DNA of 64,000 bases from Candidatus Eremiobacteraceae bacterium (GTDB lineage: Bacteria > Vulcanimicrobiota > Vulcanimicrobiia > Eremiobacterales > Eremiobacteraceae): NCBI GenBank assembly GCA_035710745.1, contig DASTCX010000018.1:10001-74000 (forward strand), in the 5' to 3' direction. The notes beneath the pieces were generated by a model. The model did not search any database and was not told the DNA's origin. It saw nothing but the letters and a program-made list of their open reading frames with translations. The translations under genes and the position numbers were made by a program. Below, in pieces: positions 9,441 to 17,509 of this stretch. Within the stretch, counting starts at the first letter, position 1. The number at the start of each line of letters is the position of its first letter.

Positions 9441-10320
9441 CCTCGTGTCTGACGGATCGCTTGATCGACGTCCCCCAGTGCAGCTTGCGCTCGAGGACGC
9501 GGAAGAAATGGCGATCGTCGAGGCGCACGAAGTGCGCGGCGTACGGCGCGCGCGCGATCTCGATCGACGAGCCCGGCTGCAGATCCGCTTCGAGTCTGCC
9601 GTCCGCGTAGAGGTGGGCGGGTCCGCTCGCATCGCGCGGCACGCCGATGCGGATCGTCTCGTCTGCCGCGACGACCAGTGGTCGCGAGAAGAGCGTGTGC
9701 GGGCAGATCGGTGCGATGCCGAACGCGTCGAGACCGGGCGCGAGAATCGGTCCGCCCGCTGACAGGAAGTACGCCGTCGAGCCGGTGGCACTCGAGACGA
9801 CGATGCCGTCGGCGGGGATATCGGCGACCCGCTCGCCTCCGAGCGCGATGCTGAACGTCAGCGTGTGCCCGTGCTCTTTGCGATCGATATGGACGTCGTT
9901 TATCGCGAGAAAGCGCTTGCCGTTTTCGAGCGTCGCTTGAAGCACCGTGCGCGCCTCGGTCTCGACGCCGTTCGCGATCAGGCCGCCGAGCATCGTCGCG
10001 TAGTCGCTGCGGCTGAGCGCGGTGAGGAATCCCATCCGACCGAAATCGATGCCGACGACCGGGATGCCGAGCGGAACTGCAAGGTGCGCAGCGCGGAGCA
10101 GCGTGCCGTCGCCGCCGAGCGAAACGATGAGGTCGGCGCCCGCGGGGAATCCATCGGAAGCGGCGGCTTTCAGACCGACGGCCGAAGCTTGGTCCGGTTT
10201 GATCTGGAGAGCGACCTTGGCTTCTTCGGCGATCCGAATGACGGTCTTCGCCGCGTCGACCGCCGAGCGCCGGCGCGTATCGACGTAGATCCCGAGGTTG
10301 CCGATGCGTCGCGCGCTCAT
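9412..10320 (-). CDS. nadK: NAD kinase
   Basis: Phosphorylates NAD to NADP in the cytoplasm. It has the diagnostic GGDGT motif at residues 69-73 (LIVSLGGDGTLLRAAH) and the second conserved block SATGSTAYFLSAGGPI. At 302 aa it is a usual length. The ATG at 10320 overlaps the tlyA stop by 4 nt, and the 3' end overlaps recN by 29 nt. Such tight packing argues for one transcript tlyA-nadK-recN. Confidence 0.95.
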   Translation of the reverse strand: MSARRIGNLGIYVDTRRRSAVDAAKTVIRIAEEAKVALQIKPDQASAVGLKAAASDGFPAGADLIVSLGGDGTLLRAAHLAVPLGIPVVGIDFGRMGFLTALSRSDYATMLGGLIANGVETEARTVLQATLENGKRFLAINDVHIDRKEHGHTLTFSIALGGERVADIPADGIVVSSATGSTAYFLSAGGPILAPGLDAFGIAPICPHTLFSRPLVVAADETIRIGVPRDASGPAHLYADGRLEADLQPGSSIEIARAPYAAHFVRLDDRHFFRVLERKLHWGTSIKRSVRHEDGSVGRPTH

Positions 10321-11144
10321 CTGACGAGCGTTTCGTGAGCGGCCGCGACGACCCCCGCCACGTCGAGGTCGCGTGCTAGGACGCCGCCATCGGCTCGTCC
10401 GCCACCGGCGATAACTGCGCCGATAAGGAACTCGATGTTGCCGGCAGGGCCGGTGATCGGCGAGAACGTGAGCCGCGCCGGCGCTAGACCGACGCTTTCA
10501 AACGCCGCCATGACGGACTCTATCGCTTTCGCGTGCTCCGATGCATCGCGGACGACTCCGCCGCGACCGACGGCGGCCCGACCGGCTTCGAACTGCGGCT
10601 TGATGAGGGCGACGAGCCGCGCGCTATCCGATGCCGAGGCGCGAAGCTGATCGGCCAGTTTCGTCAGTGATATGAACGAGACGTCGATCGTGATGAAATC
10701 GAACGGAGCGCCGAGCTCGCGGACGTCGGCGATACGGAAGTTCGTGCGATCGACGACGGTGACGCGCGGGTCGCTTTGCAGCGACCACGCGAGCTGGCCG
10801 TAGCCGACGTCGACGGCGGTCACGGATGCGGCGCCGCGCTGAAGCAGACAGTCGGTGAAACCGCCGGTCGATGCCCCGACATCGAGACAGCGCAAGCCTA
10901 TGACCGGCCACTCGAACGCGTCAAGCGCCTTTTCGAGCTTCTCACCGCCCCGGCTGACGAATCGCGTGTCGTCGGTGATTTCTATCCGAGCGTCGTCGGG
11001 TACGCTCGCACCGGCTTTCGTAACGGGACTCCCGTTTACCATGACCTTGCCGGCCATGATGAGCGACTGCGCTCGCTCGCGCGAGATCGATGCGGATGTA
11101 GCGACCACCGCGTCGAGGCGGTTCGTCTTAGGCTTGGACGTCAT
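10317..11144 (-). CDS. tlyA: TlyA family rRNA (cytidine-2'-O)-methyltransferase
   Basis: An N-terminal S4 RNA-binding domain (RLDAVVATSASISRERAQSL) is followed by an FtsJ-like SAM domain (CLDVGASTGGFTDCLLQRGA). TlyA proteins methylate ribosomal RNA and are often annotated as hemolysins. The frame extends to 11186, but its first residues (MVDRRGRS) are encoded by an R1 repeat. I therefore prefer the ATG at 11144 (MTSKPKTNRLDAV), giving 275 aa. There is no strong ribosome-binding site at either start. The gene is followed by nadK with a 4-nt overlap, as in Firmicutes. Confidence 0.9.
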   Translation of the reverse strand: MTSKPKTNRLDAVVATSASISRERAQSLIMAGKVMVNGSPVTKAGASVPDDARIEITDDTRFVSRGGEKLEKALDAFEWPVIGLRCLDVGASTGGFTDCLLQRGAASVTAVDVGYGQLAWSLQSDPRVTVVDRTNFRIADVRELGAPFDFITIDVSFISLTKLADQLRASASDSARLVALIKPQFEAGRAAVGRGGVVRDASEHAKAIESVMAAFESVGLAPARLTFSPITGPAGNIEFLIGAVIAGGGRADGGVLARDLDVAGVVAAAHETLVR

Positions 11145-11167
11145 CGAAGTCAGGTTCGATATCGAGC

Positions 11168-11285
11168 GGCCGCGGCGGTCGACCATAAAGGTCGACCGCT
11201 CCCTTTTCTAGCCGAGCTTCGCTCGGCATACCACATTTTCTCAATGGCTAGACCGCGGCGGTCGAGATAAATCTCGACCGCTCCC
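11168..11285 (+). repeat. R1-R2-R1 repeat cluster between xseB and tlyA
   Basis: R1 at 11168-11203 has stem GCGGTCGACC and loop ATAAA. R2 hairpin GCCGAGCTTCGCTCGGC at 11211-11227 is followed by the tail ATACCACA. The second R1 at 11251-11285 has stem GCGGTCGAGA and loop TAAA. Both R1 copies are in plus orientation. The last R1 base is the first base of the xseB stop codon on the complementary strand, and the first R1 supplies the upstream potential start codon of tlyA. Confidence 0.88.
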
Positions 11286-11581
11286 TACCCACCGTCTTCT
11301 TCGTCGTCGGCGTCTTCTTCACCATCCAGGTCGGCGGTGGAGCGGGGCGACTCGACGTCGCGCAACGCTTCCTTCACTTGGACTTCGGCTTCGGCGAGGA
11401 GCTCGCGGCAAGCGCGGGCGAGCTTTGTGCCTTCCTTGAACAGCGCGAGCGACTTCTCGAGCGGCAAATTGCCGTCGTCGAGGGTCTCGACGATCTGCTC
11501 GAGTCGCGCGAGGCTTTGTTCGAAATTCGGCCCGTCGCCGGAACCGTCGTCAGGCTTCTTCTTGCTCGTCGTCTTCGCCAC
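11285..11581 (-). CDS. xseB: Exodeoxyribonuclease VII small subunit
   Basis: Small partner of XseA in exonuclease VII, which degrades single-stranded DNA. At 98 aa it is typical in size. The conserved core reads FEQSLARLEQIVETLDDGNL followed by PLEKSLALFKEGTKL, a helical hairpin that binds XseA. The tail is very acidic (Asp/Glu run) and not conserved. The ATG lies within the last 32 nt of xseA, so it is translationally coupled. The stop codon abuts an R1 repeat. Confidence 0.93.
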   Translation of the reverse strand: MAKTTSKKKPDDGSGDGPNFEQSLARLEQIVETLDDGNLPLEKSLALFKEGTKLARACRELLAEAEVQVKEALRDVESPRSTADLDGEEDADDEEDGG

Positions 11582-12938
11582 GAGGATCCTCCTTCGCGGT
11601 CACGGCTGCTTCGAGGCGGCCGCGGTGCAATTCTATATCGAGCGGATCGCCGACCCGCGCTGCGGTGCTGTCGACCAGCGCCATGCCGCCCTTATCGAAC
11701 ACGATCGCATAGCCGCGCCGCAGCGTCTCCGTCGGACCGAGTGCGGAAAGTCGCGCGTTTGCGACTTGCAGCGAGTTCGTGCGAGCGAGCATCGCCTGCG
11801 CGAGCGAGATGCGCAACTGCTCTTCGAGTTCGACGATCTCTGCGACGGCGCCGGCGAACGCGCGCGCCGTAGCGACCCGCAATCGCATTCCGGCCGACGC
11901 GATCCTGCGACGCAATTCCACGGTCCGCCGACGCGGGTCCGAAGTGCGCAGCCTGACCTCGAGTTCGTCGATGCGCTGCGCTCGTGCGAACACGACTTCG
12001 CTGGCCGCACCTACGATATCGTCCGATGCGCGATCGACGCGTGTCTGAAGGCCTGACAGCGCACGCCGAAGCGACCCGATGAGCCGCCCCTCGCTGGCAT
12101 CGAGCGATTTCAGCAAGCGCGCACGATCGGGCGAGACGAGCTCTGCGGCCGCTGTCGGCGTGGCGGCGCGAATGTCGGCGACGAAGTCGGCGATCGTCAC
12201 GTCCGTCTCGTGACCGACCGCCGATATCACCGGCCGCGCGCACGCGGCGATCGCGCGAGCGACGACCTCGGTGTTGAATGCCCACAGATCTTCGAGGGAT
12301 CCGCCGCCGCGCGCGACGACGACGACGTCGACCGGAAGCGTCGAAGCGCGCCGGATCGCCATCGCGACCCGCGTCGCCGACGCCTCGCCCTGCACCGGCG
12401 TGTGGACGACGACTACCTCGATGTGCGCGCCACGGCGACGGCACGTCGTGAGGAAATCCGCCAACGCCGCTCCTTCGCGGCTCGTGACGATCGCGACGCG
12501 GCGGACGAATTCCGGCAGCGGCCGCTTGCGTTCGCGGGCGAACAGCCCTTCGCGCGACAGCTGCTGTTTGAGCTGCTCGAACCGCCGGTGCAGCTCGCCG
12601 CGGCCGACCGGAACGATGTCGTCGACGTCGATCTGATACTTGCTCTGCGGGATATAGGTCGTGACGCGACCGCGGATCTCGACTTGCAAGCCGTCGGGAA
12701 GAGGAAGCGTGACGTCGATCTGCGACAAGCGATCGCCGAGGCAGATGCATGCGATGCTCGCTTGCGCGTCCTTCAAAGTGAAGTATGCATGGCCGCTCGC
12801 CCGGTTGACGTTGCAACCCGAGATCTCACCCACGACTCGAACGCGCTGTGGAAACGCGCCTTGGAGCGCGCGTTTGATCTGCCGGCACAACTCGCCGACG
12901 CCGACCGGCGGCGCTTCGAACAACGATCGCATCGTCAC
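11550..12938 (-). CDS. xseA: Exodeoxyribonuclease VII large subunit
   Basis: Catalytic subunit of exonuclease VII. An N-terminal OB-fold (VRVVGEISGCNVNRASGHAY, then FTLKD) is followed by the nuclease domain (VARGGGSLEDLWAFN and PVISAVGHETDVTIADFVAD) and a long C-terminal coiled coil. At 462 aa it is normal length. The GTG at 12938 overlaps the PBP stop (GTGA); an in-frame ATG two codons later (12932) is an alternative. It is part of the long minus-strand run. Confidence 0.95.
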   Translation of the reverse strand: MTMRSLFEAPPVGVGELCRQIKRALQGAFPQRVRVVGEISGCNVNRASGHAYFTLKDAQASIACICLGDRLSQIDVTLPLPDGLQVEIRGRVTTYIPQSKYQIDVDDIVPVGRGELHRRFEQLKQQLSREGLFARERKRPLPEFVRRVAIVTSREGAALADFLTTCRRRGAHIEVVVVHTPVQGEASATRVAMAIRRASTLPVDVVVVARGGGSLEDLWAFNTEVVARAIAACARPVISAVGHETDVTIADFVADIRAATPTAAAELVSPDRARLLKSLDASEGRLIGSLRRALSGLQTRVDRASDDIVGAASEVVFARAQRIDELEVRLRTSDPRRRTVELRRRIASAGMRLRVATARAFAGAVAEIVELEEQLRISLAQAMLARTNSLQVANARLSALGPTETLRRGYAIVFDKGGMALVDSTAARVGDPLDIELHRGRLEAAVTAKEDPRGEDDEQEEA

Positions 12939-15088
12939 GTATCGCGCGGAGGCGCTGTCACCGGCGTCACGGGCGGCGTCGCCGGCACATCAGCGGGCGT
13001 CGCGGAATCCAAAGGCGTCGGCGTCGGGGCCTCCGCCTGCGGCGGCAGCGTCACGTCCGGTGCCGGCGTCGACTGATCCACCGGGGCTAACTCGTGCCTG
13101 CCGACCGCGACGTGCGCCGTCTGCGAGCAATATTCAAGCGGGGCCGTGCCGTTGAGGAAGTATTCCGCGCGACCGCCTTGCCCCGGCCGCGCTCGGCGAT
13201 TGTTGCCGCACACTCGCACCACCTGGACGTCGGGCGGCTGCGATTGGAAATCCTCGACCTTCTGATCCGCGAGCGCGGTGCGCATGAAGCGCGCCCAGAT
13301 GCGCGCCGGCACGTTGCCGCCGTACGATTCGTACATCTTCGAGTAGTCGTCGTTGCCCACCCATACCGATGCCGCAAGCTGCGGCGTGAAGCCGACGAAC
13401 CACGCGTCGCGAAAGTCGGACGTGGTGCCCGTCTTGCCCGCGGCAGGCCGGCCGATGATCGCGTTCGGATAGCCGGTCCCCTCTTGTATCACGCCCTCCA
13501 TCATCGTCGTCATGATAAACGCGGCACCCGCCGACATCGCGACGTGACGTTCGGGGAAGCGCGCGTCGTAGACGATCGAGCCGTACTTGTCCTCGACGTA
13601 GCGGATGCCGGTCGGTTGCGTGTAGATGCCGCCGTCGGCGATCGTCGAGTATCCCGAGACCATTTCGAGCGGCGAAACGACCGCGGTTCCAAGCGCGAGT
13701 GAGAGATCGGGCTGCAGATCTTCGGTGATGCCCATCCTGCTCGCGTAGTCGATGACGTTGCCGATGCCGATATCGTGCGCCAGCTCGACGGCGACGATGT
13801 TTCGCGAGAGCTCGAAGGCTTTGCGCAGCGTGATCGGGCCGAGGTATCGATGATCGTCGTCGGACGGCGTGTAATCGCTGCCGTCGCCCGCCGGATACGT
13901 CACTTTGGAATCCGGATACACGGTCGAGACGGGCACGCCGCGGTCGACCGCTGCCGAGTAGACGAAGCCTTTGAACGACGATCCCGGTTGGCGCCGGGCT
14001 TGCCAGGCGCGATCGAATTGACTCTTGGCCGAGAAGCCGACGCCGCCGACCATCGCCATGATCTCGCCGGTGTGCGGGTCTTCGGCGACGAGCGCTCCTT
14101 GGTGCATGCCGTAGCCTTCGGACGCGCCTTCCTTAACGAGCGACGTCACCGCGTTCTGCGCGATCGTCTCGTACTTGGGATCGAGCGTCGTGTATACCGT
14201 CAGTCCGTCGTGGAACAGACGCTGCGGCCCGATGATGCTCTCGAGCTGCGCGATGACGTAGGTCGTGAAGTACGGATATTTGTAGGAAAGCACGCCGCCC
14301 GAGTTCGCACCGACGAGATGGGCCGGCGCGGCGGATGCGGCGTCCGCTTGGGCCTCGGTCACGAAGCCGTTGGCGACCATCCGGTCGAGCACGTGCTGCT
14401 GGCGGTCGCGGGCGAGCTTGAGGTTGGCGTACGGGTTATATAAGGAAGGCGCGGCGACGAGCCCGGCGAGCATCGACGCTTCGGAGAGGGTCAGATGGCT
14501 CACGTCCTTGCCGAAATACGCATGACTGGCGGCTTGGACGCCGTACGCGCCGGCACCGAAATAGACGAGATTGAGATATCGCTCGAGGATCTCGTCCTTC
14601 GTGTAGTAGCGCTCGATCTCGATCGCGAGCAGCGCCTCTTGGATCTTGCGGCCCATCGTCTGCTCGTCGGTGAGGAACATGTTGCGCGCGAGCTGCTGCG
14701 TGATCGTGCTCGCGCCTTGCTCGATCTGTTGGTGCTGCCAGTTGGCGAGCGCCGCGCGCGCGATGCCGCGGATGTCGACGCCCGAATGGCTGTAGAAGCG
14801 CTCGTCCTCGCTGGCGACGATCGCCTCGCGCATGACGGTGGGGATCTGCGTGATCGGCACGTAGACGCGGTTCTTGTCGTAGAGCCGCGCGAGCAGCGTT
14901 CCGTCGCGCGCGAGAATGCGCGTCGTCCCTGCGGGTTCGATATCGGATAGCCGCGAGATGTCCGGCAGGTTCTTGCCGTAGGCGGCGATGATGCCCAGGG
15001 CGGTGATGCCGGCGCCGACGGCGAGGACGAGCACGATCGCGACCACCCAGATCGCGACCCGGCCGATCCTGCGATAGATAAGCTTCAT
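12935..15088 (-). CDS. Class A penicillin-binding protein (PBP1a-like)
   Basis: A bifunctional peptidoglycan synthase anchored in the inner membrane. One TM helix lies near residues 11-35. The glycosyltransferase 51 domain has catalytic Glu94 (VASEDERFYSHSGVD) and GASTITQQLARN. The transpeptidase domain has the SxxK active site Ser370-Lys373 (PGSSFKGF), SRN at 428-430 and KTGT at 552-555. The C-terminal ~40 residues are Pro/Thr-rich and probably disordered. It sits between nusB and xseA, a place not occupied by a PBP in the usual Firmicutes order. It overlaps both neighbours by 4 nt. Confidence 0.95.
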   Translation of the reverse strand: MKLIYRRIGRVAIWVVAIVLVLAVGAGITALGIIAAYGKNLPDISRLSDIEPAGTTRILARDGTLLARLYDKNRVYVPITQIPTVMREAIVASEDERFYSHSGVDIRGIARAALANWQHQQIEQGASTITQQLARNMFLTDEQTMGRKIQEALLAIEIERYYTKDEILERYLNLVYFGAGAYGVQAASHAYFGKDVSHLTLSEASMLAGLVAAPSLYNPYANLKLARDRQQHVLDRMVANGFVTEAQADAASAAPAHLVGANSGGVLSYKYPYFTTYVIAQLESIIGPQRLFHDGLTVYTTLDPKYETIAQNAVTSLVKEGASEGYGMHQGALVAEDPHTGEIMAMVGGVGFSAKSQFDRAWQARRQPGSSFKGFVYSAAVDRGVPVSTVYPDSKVTYPAGDGSDYTPSDDDHRYLGPITLRKAFELSRNIVAVELAHDIGIGNVIDYASRMGITEDLQPDLSLALGTAVVSPLEMVSGYSTIADGGIYTQPTGIRYVEDKYGSIVYDARFPERHVAMSAGAAFIMTTMMEGVIQEGTGYPNAIIGRPAAGKTGTTSDFRDAWFVGFTPQLAASVWVGNDDYSKMYESYGGNVPARIWARFMRTALADQKVEDFQSQPPDVQVVRVCGNNRRARPGQGGRAEYFLNGTAPLEYCSQTAHVAVGRHELAPVDQSTPAPDVTLPPQAEAPTPTPLDSATPADVPATPPVTPVTAPPRDT

Positions 15089-15582
15089 CTCGTGACCGAT
15101 GGCCGCGTTTTCGCGAGCGCGTCAAGGATCGCGTTGACGAACGAAGCGCTCTTCTCAGTCGACAAGCGGCGAGCCAGTTCGATGGCATGGTTGATGACGT
15201 GTGTCGTCTCAGCCTCCGGCCGGTAACGGAGTTCCCACGCGGCGAGATAGAGTATCAAGCGGTCGACGCCCGCGAGCCGTTCGAGCGTCCAACGTTCGAG
15301 CAACGGCTCGAGCTGCGCTTCGAGCACCGCTTGGCGCTCGAGCGTGCCGCGCACGAGCATCTCGACGATCGTCCAGTCGGTATCGCGCGGTGCATCGGAA
15401 CGCTTGTCGATCGCAGGATAGACGGGCTCGTACGGATCCTCGGCCGCCGCGTCGTCGCCGCGCGCGAAAACGCCGACGCCGTTGCGCGCCTGGGCGATGG
15501 CGTCATCGAGCGGGCGCCGCCCGATCTCGACGGCGTAGAGGATCTCGACTGCGACGCGGTGTTCGCGGCGTTCTAAGGCCAT
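15085..15582 (-). CDS. nusB: Transcription antitermination factor NusB
   Basis: An RNA-binding helical protein of the rRNA antitermination complex with NusE (S10). It is 165 aa. The C-terminal block is typical: LILYLAAWELRYRPEAETTH followed by VINHAIELARRLSTEKSASF and VNAILDAL. An insertion rich in acidic residues and Pro (~residues 40-65) makes it slightly longer than E. coli NusB. It follows accC by 6 nt and overlaps the PBP start by 4 nt. Confidence 0.9.
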   Translation of the reverse strand: MALERREHRVAVEILYAVEIGRRPLDDAIAQARNGVGVFARGDDAAAEDPYEPVYPAIDKRSDAPRDTDWTIVEMLVRGTLERQAVLEAQLEPLLERWTLERLAGVDRLILYLAAWELRYRPEAETTHVINHAIELARRLSTEKSASFVNAILDALAKTRPSVTR

Positions 15583-15588
15583 ACGATC

Positions 15589-16944
15589 TCAGGCAGCGGG
15601 CGGCTGCAGCACTTCTTCGCGCAGCCACGTCACGTGCGTGTTCGCGCCGGCGAACGACGGCGACTCCAAGATGCGCTCGTGGATCGGCACCGTCGTCGTC
15701 ACGCCCTTGATCTCCGTCTCGGACAGCGCGCGACGCATCCGAGCGATCGCGCTCGCGCGGTTGCGATCGTACGCGATGATCTTGGCGAGCAGCGAATCGT
15801 AGTACGGCGGGATTTCGGCGCCCGAGAAGATGTGCGTGTCGACGCGGATACCGGGTCCGCCAGGCAGCAACACCGAACCGAGCTTGCCCGCGGCAGGCGC
15901 GAACTTGTTGTCGGCGTCTTCCGCGTTGATGCGGCATTCGATCGCATGGCCGCGCGGCTTGATGTCCTCTTGCCGAACGGTGAGCCGTTCGCCGGCCGCG
16001 ATGCGTATCTGCCAGCGTACGAGATCGATGCCGTAGACGACTTCGGTCACCGGATGCTCGACCTGGATGCGCGTGTTCATCTCCATGAAGTAGAAATTGC
16101 CGTCGTCGGTGACGAGAAATTCGAGCGTGCCGGCGTTCGCGTACTCCGCGGCGCGCGTCGCCCGCACGGCCGCCCAGCACAGCTTTTCGCGAACTTCGGT
16201 CGGCAGGCGAGGCGCGGGCGCCTCTTCGAGCAGTTTCTGGTGTCCGGGCTTTTGCACGGAGCAGTCGCGTTCGCCGACGTGGATCGTGTGGCCGAACTCA
16301 TCCGCCAAGACTTGCACTTCGATATGGCGCGGATGGACGAGCAGCTTCTCGACGTAGACGCGGCCGTCGCCGAACGCCGCTTGCGCTTCGCCGCTCGCCG
16401 TCTCGAGCCCGGCGGAGAGATCCGCCTCGCGCCCGACGATGCGCATGCCCTTGCCGCCGCCGCCCGCGGTCGCCTTGATGAGCACGGGGTAGCCGACGGT
16501 GCGACAAAACGTCTTCGCGTCTTCGAGCGACTCGACGATGCCGGAGCCGGGGATCACCGGTACTCCCGCTTCTTCCATCCGCTTCTTCGCCGATGCTTTG
16601 TCGCCCATGAGCGCGATCGCCGCTGCCGGCGGCCCGATGAACTTGAAACCGTGCGACGCGCAGATCTCCGCAAAGGTCTCGCGCTCCGATAGGAACCCGT
16701 AACCCGGATGGATCGCATCGACGCCGGCGACTTCCGCCGCGCTGATGATGTTCGGTATGTTGAGGTACGAGCGCGCCGATTGCGGCGGCCCGACGCAATA
16801 CGATTCGTCGGCCATGCGGACGTGAAGCGAATTGCGGTCGGCCTCGGAGAAGATCGCGACCGTCTTCACGCCGAGTTCTTTGCATGCGCGGACGATGCGG
16901 AGCGCGATCTCGCCGCGGTTGGCGATCAGTACTTTGTTGAACAC
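15589..16944 (-). CDS. accC: Acetyl-CoA carboxylase biotin carboxylase subunit
   Basis: Carboxylates the biotin on AccB using ATP and bicarbonate, the first step of fatty-acid synthesis. It starts with the family signature FNKVLIANRGEIALRIVRAC. It contains the ATP-grasp glycine loop (ATAGGGGKGMR) and the block FYFMEMNTRIQVEHPVTE with the catalytic Glu/Arg residues. At 451 aa it is standard length. It lies 10 nt downstream of accB. Confidence 0.97.
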   Translation of the reverse strand: MFNKVLIANRGEIALRIVRACKELGVKTVAIFSEADRNSLHVRMADESYCVGPPQSARSYLNIPNIISAAEVAGVDAIHPGYGFLSERETFAEICASHGFKFIGPPAAAIALMGDKASAKKRMEEAGVPVIPGSGIVESLEDAKTFCRTVGYPVLIKATAGGGGKGMRIVGREADLSAGLETASGEAQAAFGDGRVYVEKLLVHPRHIEVQVLADEFGHTIHVGERDCSVQKPGHQKLLEEAPAPRLPTEVREKLCWAAVRATRAAEYANAGTLEFLVTDDGNFYFMEMNTRIQVEHPVTEVVYGIDLVRWQIRIAAGERLTVRQEDIKPRGHAIECRINAEDADNKFAPAAGKLGSVLLPGGPGIRVDTHIFSGAEIPPYYDSLLAKIIAYDRNRASAIARMRRALSETEIKGVTTTVPIHERILESPSFAGANTHVTWLREEVLQPPAA

Positions 16945-16954
16945 GTCGTGTCTT

Positions 16955-17509
16955 TCAGATGCGCGGTGGCTCTATGTCGTCGTCAGGCCCGCTTTCGGTG
17001 CCTGCGGGTTCGTCCGGCAGCGCTTCGATCGGTCCGGTGTCGATGACGAACAGCGTTTCGCCGAAATCGACCGGTTGACCGTCCTCGGCGACTTGCGCCA
17101 CGAGCCGGCCGTCGACGCCGGCTTTCACTGGCGTCCGCACCTTCAACGCCTCGATGTATCCGAGAATCTGATCCGGCGCCACTTTCGCGCCGAGCTCCAG
17201 GGCATCCGGCGCGCTGTGGAAGATACCGACGACGTCCGCAGCGACGGTCGTGTACGCGCGACCTGGCTCGGCATCCGGCAGGTAGTCGTGCGTGCGGGGC
17301 GAGCGGCGGGGTTCGGCGGTTTCGGCATCGAGCGATGATGCCCGCGAACCGGCCTTTTCAAGCGTGACGCTGCCTTCCGGCGTCGTCACGCGAAGCTGCA
17401 TGAGCGGCGTTTGTGCGAACGCGTCGCAGAGCTCGGGCAAGCGGTCTTCGACGAACTGCAAGAGGTCGGCCGACGCCGAATCCATCCCGTCGTTAGAGTC
17501 GTGGGTCAC
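16955..17509 (-). CDS. accB: Biotin carboxyl carrier protein (AccB-like) with an unusual biotinylation motif
   Basis: The C-terminal ~80 residues form a biotinyl domain (VVGIFHSAPDALELGAKVAP, then ILGYIEALKVRTPVKAG and GQPVDFGETLFVID). The N-terminal part resembles the AccB leader, with a Pro/acidic linker and an acidic tail. The usual biotinylation site is AMKM; here it reads ALKV, keeping the acceptor Lys but replacing both flanking Met residues. Its place directly in front of accC, with a 4-nt overlap to the upstream gene, supports the assignment. A lipoyl-type carrier is the main alternative. Confidence 0.85.
   Translation of the reverse strand: MTHDSNDGMDSASADLLQFVEDRLPELCDAFAQTPLMQLRVTTPEGSVTLEKAGSRASSLDAETAEPRRSPRTHDYLPDAEPGRAYTTVAADVVGIFHSAPDALELGAKVAPDQILGYIEALKVRTPVKAGVDGRLVAQVAEDGQPVDFGETLFVIDTGPIEALPDEPAGTESGPDDDIEPPRI

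Noticed and set aside
9441-9791. N-terminal extension of recN by 117 codons.
   Set aside because: The residues are Arg/Ser-rich noise from the complementary reading of nadK; RecN homology begins at the ATG at 9440.
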